The translations under genes were made by a program, and so were the position numbers. The notes under the pieces were generated by a model. That model had not been told where the DNA came from, did not search any database, and was given only the letters and a program-made list of their open reading frames with translations. Shown in pieces: positions 44,801-55,939 of a DNA stretch of 64,000 bases. Each line of letters starts with the position of its first letter. Position 1 is the first letter of the stretch. The DNA comes from Aegilops tauschii subsp. strangulata (lineage: Eukaryota > Streptophyta > Magnoliopsida > Poales > Poaceae): contig NC_053039.3 in NCBI RefSeq assembly GCF_002575655.3, forward strand, positions 222,289,622 through 222,353,621, given 5' to 3'.

Positions 44801-47604
44801 TAACATCAGAAGTGATGTAGAGGTCTCACCCTTGGCACTTGATAGTAACCCAGTAGTGTCGAGCAACTAAGGGGAAAGTGATGTGCGGTGCCGGGGCCTG
44901 GTCTTCGATCCCGTTGATCGGGTCTTCTGATAATCCAGCAAGGCATTCGGGACAAAGTGGGGTGTCTCTAATGGGTCTCTACCCAACCTATACTAAACAG
45001 TTTAGGATAAGCAGGTAGGTAACAACAACAGGTTACAATAAACAGGCTATGCATCAGAATAAGAGCAAACAATAACAGTAGGAAAATCTAATGCAAGCAT
45101 GAGAGAATGGAACGGGCGATATCGGGATGATCAAAGGGGGGGGGCTTGCCTGGTTGCTCTGGCAAGGAGGGGTCGCCGTCGACGTAGTCGAGCACAGGGG
45201 CAACATCGGTCTCGGGGTCTACCGGAGAGAAGAGGGGGGAAGAAACAGTAAATATAAAGCAAACATAGCATCACAAAGCATAACATGGTAATATGCTGTG
45301 CCGAGTGTGACCTAACGTATGGCTACACGATAAAGGTTGAGGGGGAATTCAACCGGGAATGTATTCCCGGTTCCGGACCTGTGTCAAACAGATGACCGGA
45401 GGGGGAATGTTCCATGTTCAGATAGTTAGAGGCATCTGACAGGTAAACGGACCGCGATTCCGGATTCATTGGATTTTTCTGAGCAACTTTCATGTAGAAA
45501 ACATTTTCATCTGAGTTACGGATTATTTTATAAGAATTTTTAAAGATTTAAACATTTTCTGGAATTATTTAAATTAACAGAAATAACAGAAAAGGAATAT
45601 GACATCAGCATGACATGAAGATGACGTCAGCAGTCAACAGTCACACTGACCAGGTCAAACCTGACCAGTGGGGCCACCGGGACCCACATGTCAGCCTCTG
45701 TGGGTTAATAGTGGATTAATTTGACTAACAGTACTAGTTAGGGGTGTGAGCCCCGTTAGTCAGTGACTAATTAGTGATTAAAACTAATTAACAGATTAAT
45801 TAACGTTTTATCTATTTATAAAACCTATTTAATTAGCGCGGGGCCCACATGTTAGTGGCACTGGGGGCGGCCACGTCAGTGTTGACCCAAGTCAACAGGT
45901 CAACGGGGACCCCTGGGCCCACCAGTCAGTGGCCCAGGTGGTGCCTCGTGGACGCCACGTCGGACACCGGCCGGAGACGCGCCGGAGTTGACTCCGACGA
46001 GCCAAACGCGGCAACGCGGCTCGGGAGGGGCGCGGGTTTCGCGCACAGGGGGTCTGCGGGGTTGTGGCTGGGCGCGTTCGACGCGGCTCGGCGCCGCGCG
46101 TCCAACGGTGGTGGCCGGAGTGGCTGGAACGGACGGGGGCGAGCGCTTCGAGCTCGCCGGCGGCGAGGTGCTTCGGGCGAGCAACGGCAACGGTGGTACG
46201 ACACGAAATCGGGCAATCCAGAGAGCGGGGCGAGGCCTACGTGCACGCGCGAGCAAGATGGGCGCGAGCAAAAGACCAAAAGGTCGCCGGAACGATGCCG
46301 GTGACGAGCTACGCGGAGGCGCATTCGGTCGGAGCACGGGGTCGGCGCTACGGGGCTCGACAAAGCGCGGGGGAGGGGGGCAACGGGCCCGCACGGACGT
46401 GCCGAGCACGATCCCGAGCTCATCTGAGCTCGACGGGCAGCAACGACACGGCTACGAGCACGCCGGCGGAAGTAGAGGCACGGCAACGGCGGTGAACTAG
46501 CTAGGGACGAACGCGACTGCGGGAAGGAGGAATGGAGGGAGAGAGGAGCTCACCGAGCGGCCAAGAAAAGCCCTCGACGGATTAGTAGCTGCCGGGTTCG
46601 TCGGAGACGACGAGGATCGTCGGCGACAGAGGCGGAAGGGGGCGGGGCAGAATGCCCTCAGCGGAGCCTCCCAGCTCCTGCTGATGGTCGGAGACGAAGG
46701 AGCGGAGAACGCCTGAGCTCGTGGATGCGTTGGTGAAGCTCGGGGTCGCCGGTCGCCGTGGCGGTGCGAGAAGAACGGCGACGACAGCGTCGGGCGACGT
46801 GGGGGGGAGAGGCCAGAGGGAGAGTGGGGTGGATCTGGGGGGAAGAGGAAGCAAGTGGGGAGGGACGCTAGGGTTCGTCCGGAGCAGGGCGACCTAGTAG
46901 GCGCCGAGGAGCCACCGGATGGCCGCCCCGTGGCCATCGGCGGCCATGGACGGCGCGCGCGCGTCCACCCAGCCCCTGGTGAACAGAGGTAGGGGACGGT
47001 AGGGTTAGGTGGGCTGGGCTGCACTGTTGCGCGGCTGGGCGAAGTACACAGTGCAGCCTGGCCTTTTTTTTTTCTTTCCCCTATTTTATTTTATTTCTAA
47101 TTCTCTTTTCTTTTTATAGGAAAACGCTATGAAATATTTGAGTTGCCAAAAGGATTCTATAAAGTGTGGGACTGGGCCACATAATTACATTGTAGTAGTT
47201 GGCACTGCCCCAAAAGATTGTGAGGCTTTTGAAATAGTTTGCAACCTTCATAATTTAAAAAGGCATTTAAACTATAGCTTTAGCCACAGTTTTAAAGTGG
47301 TTTAGGGCACTTAGACCTTTGCAAAAATGTTGGTTTACTACCAATATTAGTTATGGATTATTTGGCACATGAAGAACATTTTAGTTTTCATGTTTGAGAA
47401 ATTTTGAATTTTACTCAAAATTTAATTTGAATTTGACTTTGATTTTTCATCAAGTGATAACTAGCTCAGTAAGCATGGTGACCTGGCACCATTAACAGGG
47501 GATTACTGTAGCATGACACTGGGGGTGTTACAATCCTCGTTGGGTTCGACACTCTTACTTATCAAAAGAGGCTACAATTGATCCCCTATACTTGTGGGTT
47601 ATCA
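41852..47604 (+). mobile_element. Solo LTR in the F-box gene, itself interrupted
   Basis: Two parts, 41852-43298 and 47533-47604, about 1519 bp together, starting TGATACATCTCTGTCG and ending GTGGGTTATCA. Perfect 5-bp duplications GCCCA at 41847-41851 and 47605-47609. No internal region, so it is a solo LTR. It is a TGATAC-type Athila-like LTR of a different family from E. A 4.2-kb LTR-like insert lies between its parts. Confidence 0.88.
43299..47532 (-). mobile_element. 4.2-kb long LTR-like insert F
   Basis: Ends are TGTGATGCCCCC (left) and GGGGGTGTTACA (right), so on the minus strand it reads TGTAACACCCCC...GGGGGCATCACA, with imperfect terminal inverted repeats and TG...CA ends. A TGTAAC start is frequent in long chromovirus (Tekay/Del-type) LTRs, as in G. 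No gag or pol was found; the GC-rich part at 45850-47020 is open in several frames at once and does not look protein-coding. I read it as a solo LTR. No target duplication is seen (left flank CTTTAG, right flank ATCCT). Confidence 0.6.
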
Positions 47605-48619
47605 GCCCACCACTGTCAATTTCGCGCAGAAATAACATTGATTCTTGTTGGACCTTCTTGATCAAATACAAGTAATCTCTCAAGTGCAGGTGTGTCCTCA
47701 ATGACCATACCGTGGTACACATCTTGTGATGTCTTCCTGCCGCACCAGCAACACACATAAATAGTCCGGAGAGTCATGGAGGTGATGTGGAAGGTACTCA
47801 ACCCATTGATCGCCTGAAGACGAAGGTACTCGAGTGCAGTACAGCCACGAAGCAGGCGCTCCATGTCACCCTTTGAGAGGCAGACGACGACGAGCTCGAG
47901 GTGCTTCAGTCATGGTAGAATAAGAGCGGGCGTGTCATTAAGGGACGGGAAATGACAGTTCCTGAACTTGGCGATGCGTAGCGTGGGCGCGAGGCGGAGT
48001 GCGGACGTTGGCAGCGACCACATATGCCCATCATCAAAAGTGAGCTCCTCGAGCTGATCTAGGGCGGGGGATCGGAACCAGACATGAAGGTTGGCTCGGT
48101 CCTTGTGGTTGGAACGGAACTTGCCCATTCTAAGGCCTTTGGTTGGGCCAAGGTGACTAACGAGGATCTTGGAGAACGCATCCAAGCTTTTGCGATAGCC
48201 ATGGCAGAGCTCGTGGGTGTCGATGAGGTCGAGAGGGCTGGAGTTCCATAGGGGGAGCCACCGCCGGGATAGAAGGGTTATCCGCACCCCATATTTGATT
48301 GGGAGGAGGGAGATGATGACTTTCAACATATCATCGGGGAGGCTGCTGATGAAGTCTAGGCCTGCTGGAGTCGCTTGCGGTTCTAGCTCGCCCCGCCTCC
48401 GCTTGTTGGCAGCCCCGTTCTCCACCTCCAGAGTCTCCTTGCCAGCAGCGCTCTCTGATAGAAATGGGAGTACAGGGAATATTTAGTTAAAACAGGGCAA
48501 TAGAAAAGTGTATTGGTAACTAGAAGTTATTAGGTAGGAATATAGTAAGAAAAGGGAATAACAATTGGTTGCTTAAATACTACACAATTCATTTGACATT
48601 GCTGGGTAAGTCAACATGC

Positions 48620-49473
48620 AGATAGTTGAAAAGAAAGCTTACTTCGAACAAAGTTTGAACGGATGATTTTGTCGGGGAAGTTAGCATATATCTCATGACC
48701 AGGCCCTTTTATGTGCTGTGCAATTTTAGTGCCAGCTTTCAGTACATAAAACTTTGCAATTTCTTTCCAAAAGCCAGTGCCAAAATAGGAGTCACCACTT
48801 TCATCAAGTCTTATAGTAGAAATGATTGTAAATCCATGGTTTGTGTGCAGTATGACTTCCGTGGAGCCTTCATCTATGTAAAGGAAAAAATTGTGCACTA
48901 CATAATCTGTTGCATAGCAAGGGATATTCTGCAGAAAATGGTAGGATTGTTAAAGAAAATATGGTAACATGCAAATATGGGCCCAAATTGAAAGAACTGT
49001 ACAACAGTTGAAATCCAAGGACAAAAATCTACAATTAAATAGATAGGGTAAACATGATATCATTGAAATATGAGAGTAATCGAAAGAACAATAGATCATT
49101 AATTTTCCTACTATAGAAAGAAGAGGGGGGAAATCCCCTTTGACGTATATGGTGCATGTGGCACCTTTTATCCAAATGTAGCAATATTTAGAATATGTTC
49201 AGGAAACTAGGCCATGCCAACCGATTTAGGGTGAGATTGAACATACCGCGCGCGTCCTCGAGTTATCTAGTACGGTGAGATGGAATCTCTGGCAGCGGTC
49301 GCAAAGTCCTGAAGTGTCGGCGCACTATACATTCTATGAATGAAAGAAAACCCTCAAATCAGCTCGAATAAAAATGAATTCACGGCAATTTCCGCCGGGT
49401 GATTAAAGGAGGCAGATGAACTGGGATAAGAGATGAGATAATATCTTGTTAAATTAGTTACCTTGTCGTCCAT
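48620..49473 (-). CDS. Possible B3-like gene model, low support
   Basis: Minus strand: ATGGACGACAAG followed by a GTAACT donor (49473-49460), then an open exon at about 48930-48620 (NIPCYATDYVVHNFFLYIDE, FGTGFWKEIAKFYVLKAGTK). The pattern of a strand, G.GFWKEIAKFYVLKAGT and another strand weakly resembles a plant B3 domain. The connection between the two parts is guessed. It lies upstream of the F-box/FBD gene on the same strand and could be its divergent neighbour or a 5' part. The putative promoter side is cut by element H at 49736. Confidence 0.3.
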
Positions 49474-49735
49474 GAGAAAGAACCCTCAGTACGGTAGATT
49501 CCACAACCAACGGAGCTCGGTCGACCGCGAGCAGCGTCGGGAAAGTCAACGACGATAGGCGGCGGCAAGCGGAAGTGGCGCAATGCGATGGGCTTTGCAG
49601 GCAGCCTGGCGGCGGCGGCAGGCGTTGAGCTATGTGTTTACCGCCGCGATAGGCGGTGCCATGGCATAGATGCGGAGGAGCTTGTGCAACTGTGAATGGG
49701 GAACGTACCGGAGGGGCCGAGGGGGTGGCGGGCGG

Positions 49736-50272
49736 TGTCGTGGATTAGTCATGGCAGATGTCCTAGTGTGAGGACTTAGTCGTGGAGCCATCGCGACGGG
49801 TTAGCTTAAAGGGGTTAAAGCGGGACAAAGGACACAAGGAGTTTATACTGGTTCGGCCCCTTGCGGTGAAGGTAAAGGCCTAATCCAGTTGATGTAGAAT
49901 TGCTAGGGTTTTGATGACCAGGGAGCGAATCCGCTTGACCTGGCTCTCGAGTTGTTGTTTTTCTCCTTGAACCGCCGCCAGGTCGTCCCTTTATATACAC
50001 AGGTTGACGCCCGGCAGTTTACAGAATCCCGGCCGGCTCATAAACATGTCCGGCTCGGTTTCTACCCTTTCCTATCTTACAACACAAGTTACATCATATG
50101 GCTGTTTATGTTTACGGGCCCTAATCCACCTTTGGGCCCTGGGCCTTCATGTTAGATCTCCACCGTAAAGCGCCATATTCCTTGTCTTCATGGGCTTCAA
50201 TATGAATAACTCATTATGGGTATAACCCGGCCCCTCCTGGGCAGATTATACTCAGTAGTTATATCCCCAACA
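49736..50272 (-). repeat. 3' LTR of H
   Basis: 537 bp; on the minus strand TGTTGGGGATATAACTACTG...ATCCACGACA. TATA box TATATAAAGG on the minus strand near 49990-49999. Confidence 0.92.
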
Positions 50273-50537
50273 TTAGGCCCCAGATTGATTTGAACCTGTT
50301 CATGTCAATCTTCAATACTTAGGAAAATTCCTCCTTCAGCACCTTCGCGTAAACCTTGTCACTCGCCATGACGTCATCTTCCAAGATTATAGTAAACCGC
50401 CATGACATCACCTGCTATTAAAAAACCGTATATACCTCACCTTTATTAATGAGCTCCTAAAATCGAGGTGACAACTCTGTCATATATCCATTTTTTGGGC
50501 TCCTCGATTCTCGCGCGTGTCGTTTATCCCTTCGCCT

Positions 50538-50545
50538 TATAAATA
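50538..50545 (+). promoter_or_regulatory. TATA box of the H antisense gene
   Basis: TATAAATA, preceded by GC-rich sequence and followed about 190 bp downstream by a perfect splice donor GTAAGT, on the strand of the antisense gene. Confidence 0.6.
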
Positions 50546-53331
50546 GGGCCGAGGGTCCCTTTCATTTTACCCTCCGTGCCTCTTCACTTCGTCTCCTTCC
50601 TTGCATCGGCCTAGTGCTCGAGCTCAGCCGCCGCTGCCAAGTTTCATCCTCGACCTCAACTCCGGCCGCTGCATCACCCTGAGCTTACCAGAGAATCGCG
50701 GCGCCTCTCTGCTGCCCCCGTGACACCGGTAAGTCCTCTTTCCTTCCACCCTAGATATGTCATTAGGGTTTCTGTACCCATCGGTGTTCATCAGTGTTCG
50801 TCGGTGTCCGTCATTGTTCGTCTCTGCGCAATAGTTCTTGATTTAAACTTTGATGTTTATCCTGTATAGAGATAGCCATGATCCTTCCTTTCCATTAATG
50901 CATCTCATTTAAGTAGAAAATCCCATCTGGATCCTTCAACTGTTCAAGTGCCAAAACATTTAACCCTGAATATTTTCCATTTTCTGACACACGGTAGATC
51001 CAGATTTGCAATGCCAATTTGTGAAACCTGTTTTTCCATCACTTAGTTATCTCAGATCTGTACCTTCCATACCAGTGTAGGCGGTTTAACTTTTTAGAAA
51101 ATGATAATCCGCCAGGTACCATTAGCCCTCTCTTAAATCGCCGATTCATCATTTTGTAATCCTGCCAATGTCAGAATTTGGTTTAACATGTATATATGCC
51201 TCAACATCTTCTCCCTATGACCTTTCGACGCATTATACTTGTCAGTCATGAATCTTAAACCAGCATTGATCTTTTTTCAGCTTTTCACTGAAATGGCCAA
51301 GCAATTCTATGCTTGCAACTGGGTCCCCTCCCGGGTTACTGAAGAGCAACTAAACGGATGGGTCGCAACTGGCGCTTTAGCAAAAAAGGAAGTCATCCAC
51401 TGGAGAGCACCTGGTCCAGAAAATCCTCTTGAGCCCAAGGATGGAGAAGTGATTGTGTTTGTTGATCATCTGGGACGAGTCTTTAGCCCTCCCGGATCAA
51501 TTTTTTTTGTGATGTGCTTGCTAGCTTCCAACTCCGCCCTCAAGATATTGGACCTAACTCTGTGTCCAATATTTGTAACTTTCAAGTGTTTTGCGAAGCT
51601 TATCTACAAGAAGAACCCACTGTTGAACTGTTCGGGGACTTCTTCTATTTGAATCGCCGTACTGAATTTACAGATGGGCCCAATACTGAACTTGGCGGGG
51701 TTTCAATTCAGAAGAGGAAAGATGTCAGTTTCCCTCATGCCAAGCATCATAGTCACCCCAAAGACTGGAATCAGACTTGGTTCTATTGCCGAGATACATC
51801 TCCAGCTGAAGAAAATCCTCTTCCGGGTTATCGTGCTCACCGGCTTACCAGTACTCATCTCCGTTTCCCCAACGACTTAGCGCAAAGGAACGAGCCAAAT
51901 AGGCACCACAACTTTCGAAGCTCCGAGCCTTTATGGCCAATGGTTTAACAGGCGTCGACTTTGTCCGTTGCTGGGTTTCTTGGAGTATCTTGCCTTTAAG
52001 CCGTCGCCCCGGTTTAATGTGTGAGTACACAAGGGACTTAAAAGACCCTCAACGCCATATTGACATCTAGCTATCTGATGCTGAAGTTACTAAAGCTATT
52101 AAAAAGATGCTGGATGAACCGGTGGCCGAATGCAGTAAAACAGGGCTTAGTCCTTTCTGCGTTTCCAATAAACCTCCAGCTGTAAGAATTGCGTACCTCA
52201 TATCTTAATCCGCCCCTTTTCAATATTTCCTTATAAATTTTGCCAATTTTACCAGGGTGATGATCCGTTCTGGAAGAAGAAGCCTCAGGATAAACCGGCT
52301 AAGACGCCTCACCCCAAGACTTACCAAAAAACCTGCCAAGAAGAAAACCGCTGAGTCCACTGATTTGAATATTCATGATGATCTTGATAACCCGGAATCA
52401 GAGGTAGAACTTGATTCTCTTGGCTCATTTTTCATACAGCTCATTGACAATGACTATTATGAGGATGATGCGGAAGCTAGCCATGCTGATGATGTAGAGG
52501 TAATTATTCTTTCCTCCGGTTCAGATTCTCTGCCAACACCGAAAACCCGTCAAGAAAACCGGAAAGTAAGATTTTCTCACCCCTAGCTCACATGGATCCA
52601 AACTTTCTTTTGAAGAAACAACAACATGAAGCTCGCTGCACAACCCAGCATAGTGGCCAGGTGGTGCCCTCATCCGGTTTACCGAACACGCCGGTTCGTA
52701 AACGCCGCCCAAAGGTTTCACCTATTCCTGATACATCTTATCCCAAGGCAGGTTATTTTCGACAACCTCTTAATCTGTCTTATTCAAACTATCAGGGAAC
52801 ATCTCATTCATCCTCTGGCGAGTCAACAGGGACACAGCTTCCACCTCTAAAACCTGTTCCTGGGTAAGTATATTAAACTAACCCTTTATACCTTATGCTT
52901 GCTTCCCATACTAACCTTTATGTTCATTCCTTTCAGAGCCAAGGCCAGGCCCAACAAAAAGGCCAAACTGAATAAACCGGCTGATGATATGACAGCCACT
53001 GAACCGGAGAAATTTCCAGAACCGGAGGATACCAATACTGACGCCATTCTCAAATGATCCGCCATCGCAAGACCATGACTTAAAAACTGAACAACTAGAA
53101 GTTGATCCTGAAGAAGGCCATGTTGATAAACCGGCAAGCCCAGTCGGAGCTGCTGACAAGCTGCCAAGCCCACTCAAAACTGCTGATGACAACACAGATG
53201 ACGTTATGATTACCGGCGTCGGCCACACCACCCCTGGTAATCCTCAGCTGCCAGGTCTGCCTTGGCTTGAGTTATCTGATCCTTCAGTTTCGCAACTTCT
53301 GCGTTATGCTCATCCTGATTCGCCGGGTTAA
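50538..53331 (+). pseudogene. Antisense gene of H: putative gypsy-type transposon domain protein, decayed
   Basis: A gene opposite to H, with TATA box, 5' UTR, intron 1 (GTAAGT at 50729 to TTTTTTCAG at 51280) and ATG at 51293 (MAKQFYACNWVPSRVTEEQL). The domain continues in a shifted frame (VLASFQLRPQDIGPNSVSNI, then CEAYLQEEPTVELF), sharing the D..L.PNS..NI..F.V.CEA.L pattern with the T1 antisense protein. A further intron lies at about 52181-52254; later exons are acidic and Ser-rich (YYEDDAEASHADDVEVI). The frame stops near 53331. Lesions: one-base loss near 51505 and frame loss near 51860. Same family as the T1 gene. Its C-terminal low-complexity part is much longer than what is visible in T1. 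Confidence 0.7.
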
Positions 53332-53392
53332 CTTATGCCGCCAGCAGCGTTGCCAAAGCGTCAAATAAGTCGGACAAAACCTGAGCTGGCGG

Positions 53393-53909
53393 TCACGCAG
53401 GGCCTCCTGCCCCGGCTACTGTTGCCGCTGCTGATCCGAAGATCATTGCCGCTGCGGTCGAAGAGTGCTCCACTGACTGTGTACCGGCCATGAAGATCGC
53501 AACTCGGCTCGGCGGATCGAAGGGGTCCGGAATACTGTTGCCATCGGAACAGCCCCCAAACCGGCCATCTTGCAGTTGGTACAATGACTCAGTCTCTGGT
53601 AGATGACTCGTCATCAGAGTAAACAATGGTTTCACCACCAGATACCGATCTATCCTCAGATTCTGCTCCGTGGACGACTCCCACGAAGGCACGCTTCATG
53701 GCAGGCTGAACCCGGGCGGGTCTCGCACGCTGAGCCATTTCGACGATGCCAGTGCAGATGTCCGGCTCAGGGCCCGGTTCGCCGATCTTGCCAATGAAGA
53801 CGTGAATACTGCCGAAGGGGACCCGGTACCCGTACTCGATTGAGACGGCCTCGGGGCCCCAGCCTGAATCATGGATGTAGAGCTTGCCACGACGACTCTT
53901 GGTCATCCG
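53393..53909 (-). pseudogene. gag-position remnant of H
   Basis: ATG at 53909 opens MTKSRRGKLYIHDSGWGPEA; 106 codons to 53589, then the frame is lost, with a further open stretch to 53393. The C-terminal part is acidic (YSDDESSTRD). No capsid or zinc-knuckle motif is seen. It abuts the end of the oppositely oriented antisense gene, so the deletion that removed pol fused the gag start to the antisense-gene end. Confidence 0.5.
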
Positions 53910-53975
53910 GCCCACAGCGTATCCCTTGAGCCCTTCAAAGCTGCCCTCTAAGAACTTGAAACCATCGTGCGATAG

Positions 53976-53994
53976 CCCCACGGTGGGCGCCAAC
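53976..53994 (-). other. Primer-binding site of H
   Basis: Minus strand GTTGGCGCCCACCGTGGGG follows the 5' LTR directly. A TGGCGCCCACCGTGGGG core is usual for Triticeae Tat-like elements. Confidence 0.75.
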
Positions 53995-54532
53995 TGTGGT
54001 GGATTAGTCACGGCAGATGTCCTAGTGTGAGGACTTAGTCGTGGAGCCATCGCGACGGGTTAGCTTAAAGGGGTTAAAGCGGGACAAAGGACACAAGGAT
54101 TTTATACTGGTTCGGCCCCTTGCGGTGAAGGTAAAGGCCTAATCCAGTTGATGTGGAATTGCTAGGGTTTCGATGACCAGGGAGCGAATCCGCTTGACCT
54201 GGCTCTTGAGTTGTTGTTTTTCTCCTTGAACTGCCGCCGGGTCGTCCCTTTATATACACAGGTTGACGCCCCGGCGGTTTACAGAATCCCAACCAGCTCA
54301 TAAACGTGTCCGGCTCGGTTTCTACCCTTTCCTATCTTACAACACAAGTTACATCATATGGCGGTTTATGTTTACGGGCCCTAATCCGCCTTTGGGCCCT
54401 GGGCCTTCGTGTTAGATCTCCTCCGTAAAGCGCCATATTCCTTGTCTTCATGGGCTTCAATATGAATAACTCATTATGGGTATAACCCGGCCCCTCCTGG
54501 GCGGTTTATACTCAGTAGTTATATCCCCAACA
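53995..54532 (-). repeat. 5' LTR of H
   Basis: 538 bp, same ends as the partner (ATCCACCACA at the 3' terminus) and TATATAAAGG near 54249-54258. Confidence 0.92.
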
Positions 54533-54537
54533 GGCGG

Positions 54538-54905
54538 GGTGAGGGTTTTTGTGACGTGGGGATGGTGAGGGTTTTCTTTTTTCTTTTTTGAATTGGGTGG
54601 TGAGGGTTTTTTGTCCCACAAAGAATTTTGGGGGCGACGGTTTGCTAGAGCCAACCGTGTGTGATTGACGCAGCAGGCAAAATGAAAGTCATTTCACACG
54701 GTTCCAATTTTGGGAGCCGTGTGTGATTGACGTACTACCTCCGTCCTGGTTGTAATTTTTACCAAAATTTGGCGAAATATTTAACATACTCAGACATAGA
54801 TAATAAGCATACACGTACACAAGCATAGTTCAATCATAAGTACATAGTTCAACCGTCATTAAGCATACTCAAGCGTACATAGTTCGATCCATCCCACATC
54901 TCATC
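54538..54905. other. Short region with CACTA-like inverted motifs
   Basis: GAGCCAACCGTGTGTGATTG at 54651-54670 and GAGCCGTGTGTGATTGACG at 54714-54732 are near-direct repeats separated by TTTCACACGGTTCC, a reverse-complement copy. This resembles CACTA subterminal sequence. At 54737 TACCTCCGTCCTGG looks like one end of a Stowaway MITE; I saw no partner end. Confidence 0.35.
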
Positions 54906-55924
54906 TCACATGCGGCCGGCATGATCCTGAAGCTTCTCCAGGTACTCGGCGTATGCGTCGTGCGCCGCCCTGCAAGAATACTTCCGCTTGAAGGAGCCAA
55001 CGGCCCGTCCTCTTGCATGCGCCAGAACACTTAGATACGCGTCATGAAGCTTCTGGTTGCAAAATGGGCATCCATAGCAGCTGTTCCAGGTCCTAATACG
55101 CCTGTTATGAATTCCCGCATAAAGCTCCCTCAGGATTTGCCTCTTGTACATCCTCTGGCCATCTTCATCCTCGCTGTCCACATCGTCATACAACACCTAT
55201 ACAAATAGTAAAACAAATTTGGCATCAAATAAATTATTACACGCCGTGAAGTAGGATTAGAAATTTATGGCTATTTATTTATACATATCCACAGATTATG
55301 GTTCGATTTTTAAGCACACTCGTCTATGTACAGACCAATCTTGAAGAAAATAATGGCATAAGCATATGTAGGTCATTCAAAATCAATTGTCAAGCCCTGG
55401 CTAGGAATTATTAGCACGAACACTAATCCTAGTCGGATTACTAGCAGAAATCATTTGCACAAATGACATAACTAATCACTTATCACGTGTACCATTCAAA
55501 CAATCAATACACTACACGGATCTAGCGACACTTATTCAGATTTCATGGATTGGGAGAACATAACCATAGGATTTCTATTCCAAAAAGGGGGAGGCAGGAG
55601 TAACCAGAGAAACCCTTTGATCTATTTGACACATAAATGGGTATAGATGACTAACCAGCTGTCCGTCATCGTCGGAGTCGTCGCCGGAGTGGTCGTTGGA
55701 GTCGTCGCCGGAGTGGTCGTCGGAGTCGGTGTGGAACTCCGCCTCCGGCTATGGAAGCTCGACGCCGTTGACGACGTCAGGGTGCAGCGATAACTCGCCG
55801 GCGGTGACAGCAACCTCTGTCTCCATCTCCATGCTAGGCTCTGGTGCTTTAGCACCTCGGCATCGCTACTCCCTCCAATGGGGCGCTTCGGCGGCATCCT
55901 CATACACTGACGGCAAGGATGCAA
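54906..55924 (-). pseudogene. zf-XS-type gene fragment, two exons, broken
   Basis: Exon 2 (55199-54906): after TTGTATAG, VLYDDVDSEDEDGQ then a domain with GCPFCNQKLHDAYLSVLAHA and SCRAAHDAYAEYLEKLQDHA, fitting the zf-XS zinc-finger pattern (CxxC...H...H) known from SGS3/FDM-type RNA-directed DNA methylation proteins; stop at 54906-54908. Exon 1 (about 55895-55664): ATG near 55895 gives MPPKRPIGGSSDAEV, after which the acidic sequence (PEPSMEMETEVAVTAGELSL, HTDSDDHSGDDSNDHSGDDS) is in another frame, and has an in-frame TAG near 55752. The exon ends at a GTTAGT donor. No XS or XH domain follows, so the protein would be only a zinc-finger fragment. Likely captured by a transposon. Confidence 0.55.
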
Positions 55925-55939
55925 GCGGAGAGAGAGGAT

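Larger units (their letters stand above)
40789..48470 (-). pseudogene. F-box/LRR/FBD gene interrupted by a solo LTR
   Basis: The main exon starts after an acceptor CTATCAG at about 48457. It has the F-box ISSLPDDMLKVIISLLP...LLSRRWLPLW, then LRR-like strands (LDQLEELTFDDGHMWSLP, ALEYLRLQAINGLSTF). The exon is cut at 47605 by a solo LTR and resumes at 41851 up to a donor at 41795. A further exon at 41713-41579 (KMIPTSLTPKLRTVKVLALE) and a last exon ending at 40788 carry the FBD domain (VECLDLHLSKITLN, ARFFVLRARVLKEMRF). Lesions: CGA-to-TGA-type stop at 47908-47910, a one-base shift near 47617, the LTR, and probably a TAA at the start of the last exon. F-box/FBD proteins are SCF ubiquitin-ligase adaptors in large, fast-evolving grass families. 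Confidence 0.8.
49736..54532 (-). mobile_element. LTR retrotransposon H, deletion derivative
   Basis: Minus orientation: 5' LTR 54532-53995, primer-binding site, short gag remnant, antisense gene, polypurine tract GGGGCCTAA, 3' LTR 50272-49736. Flanking duplications GGCGG at 49731-49735 and 54533-54537 are perfect. The internal region is only about 3.7 kb and lacks all pol domains, yet keeps the antisense gene almost whole. The antisense gene and its family place H with Tat-lineage elements. By eye the LTRs differ at about 20 positions over 537 bp, mostly transitions. Confidence 0.9.

Noticed and set aside
45849..47024. Several overlapping frames of 140-190 codons on both strands
   Set aside because: GC-rich sequence with few stops in any frame. 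All are Arg/Ala/Gly or Pro/Ser-rich without a domain. Treated as part of the LTR-like insert F.
54737..54780. Stowaway MITE end (TACCTCCGTCCTGG)
   Set aside because: Only one end is present. No inverted partner or TA duplication within a plausible distance.
55622..55924. Thr-Pro repeat protein (TPTPTTTPATTPTT)
   Set aside because: Out-of-frame reading of an Asp/Ser/His repeat that fits the zf-XS gene better and is followed by a splice donor.
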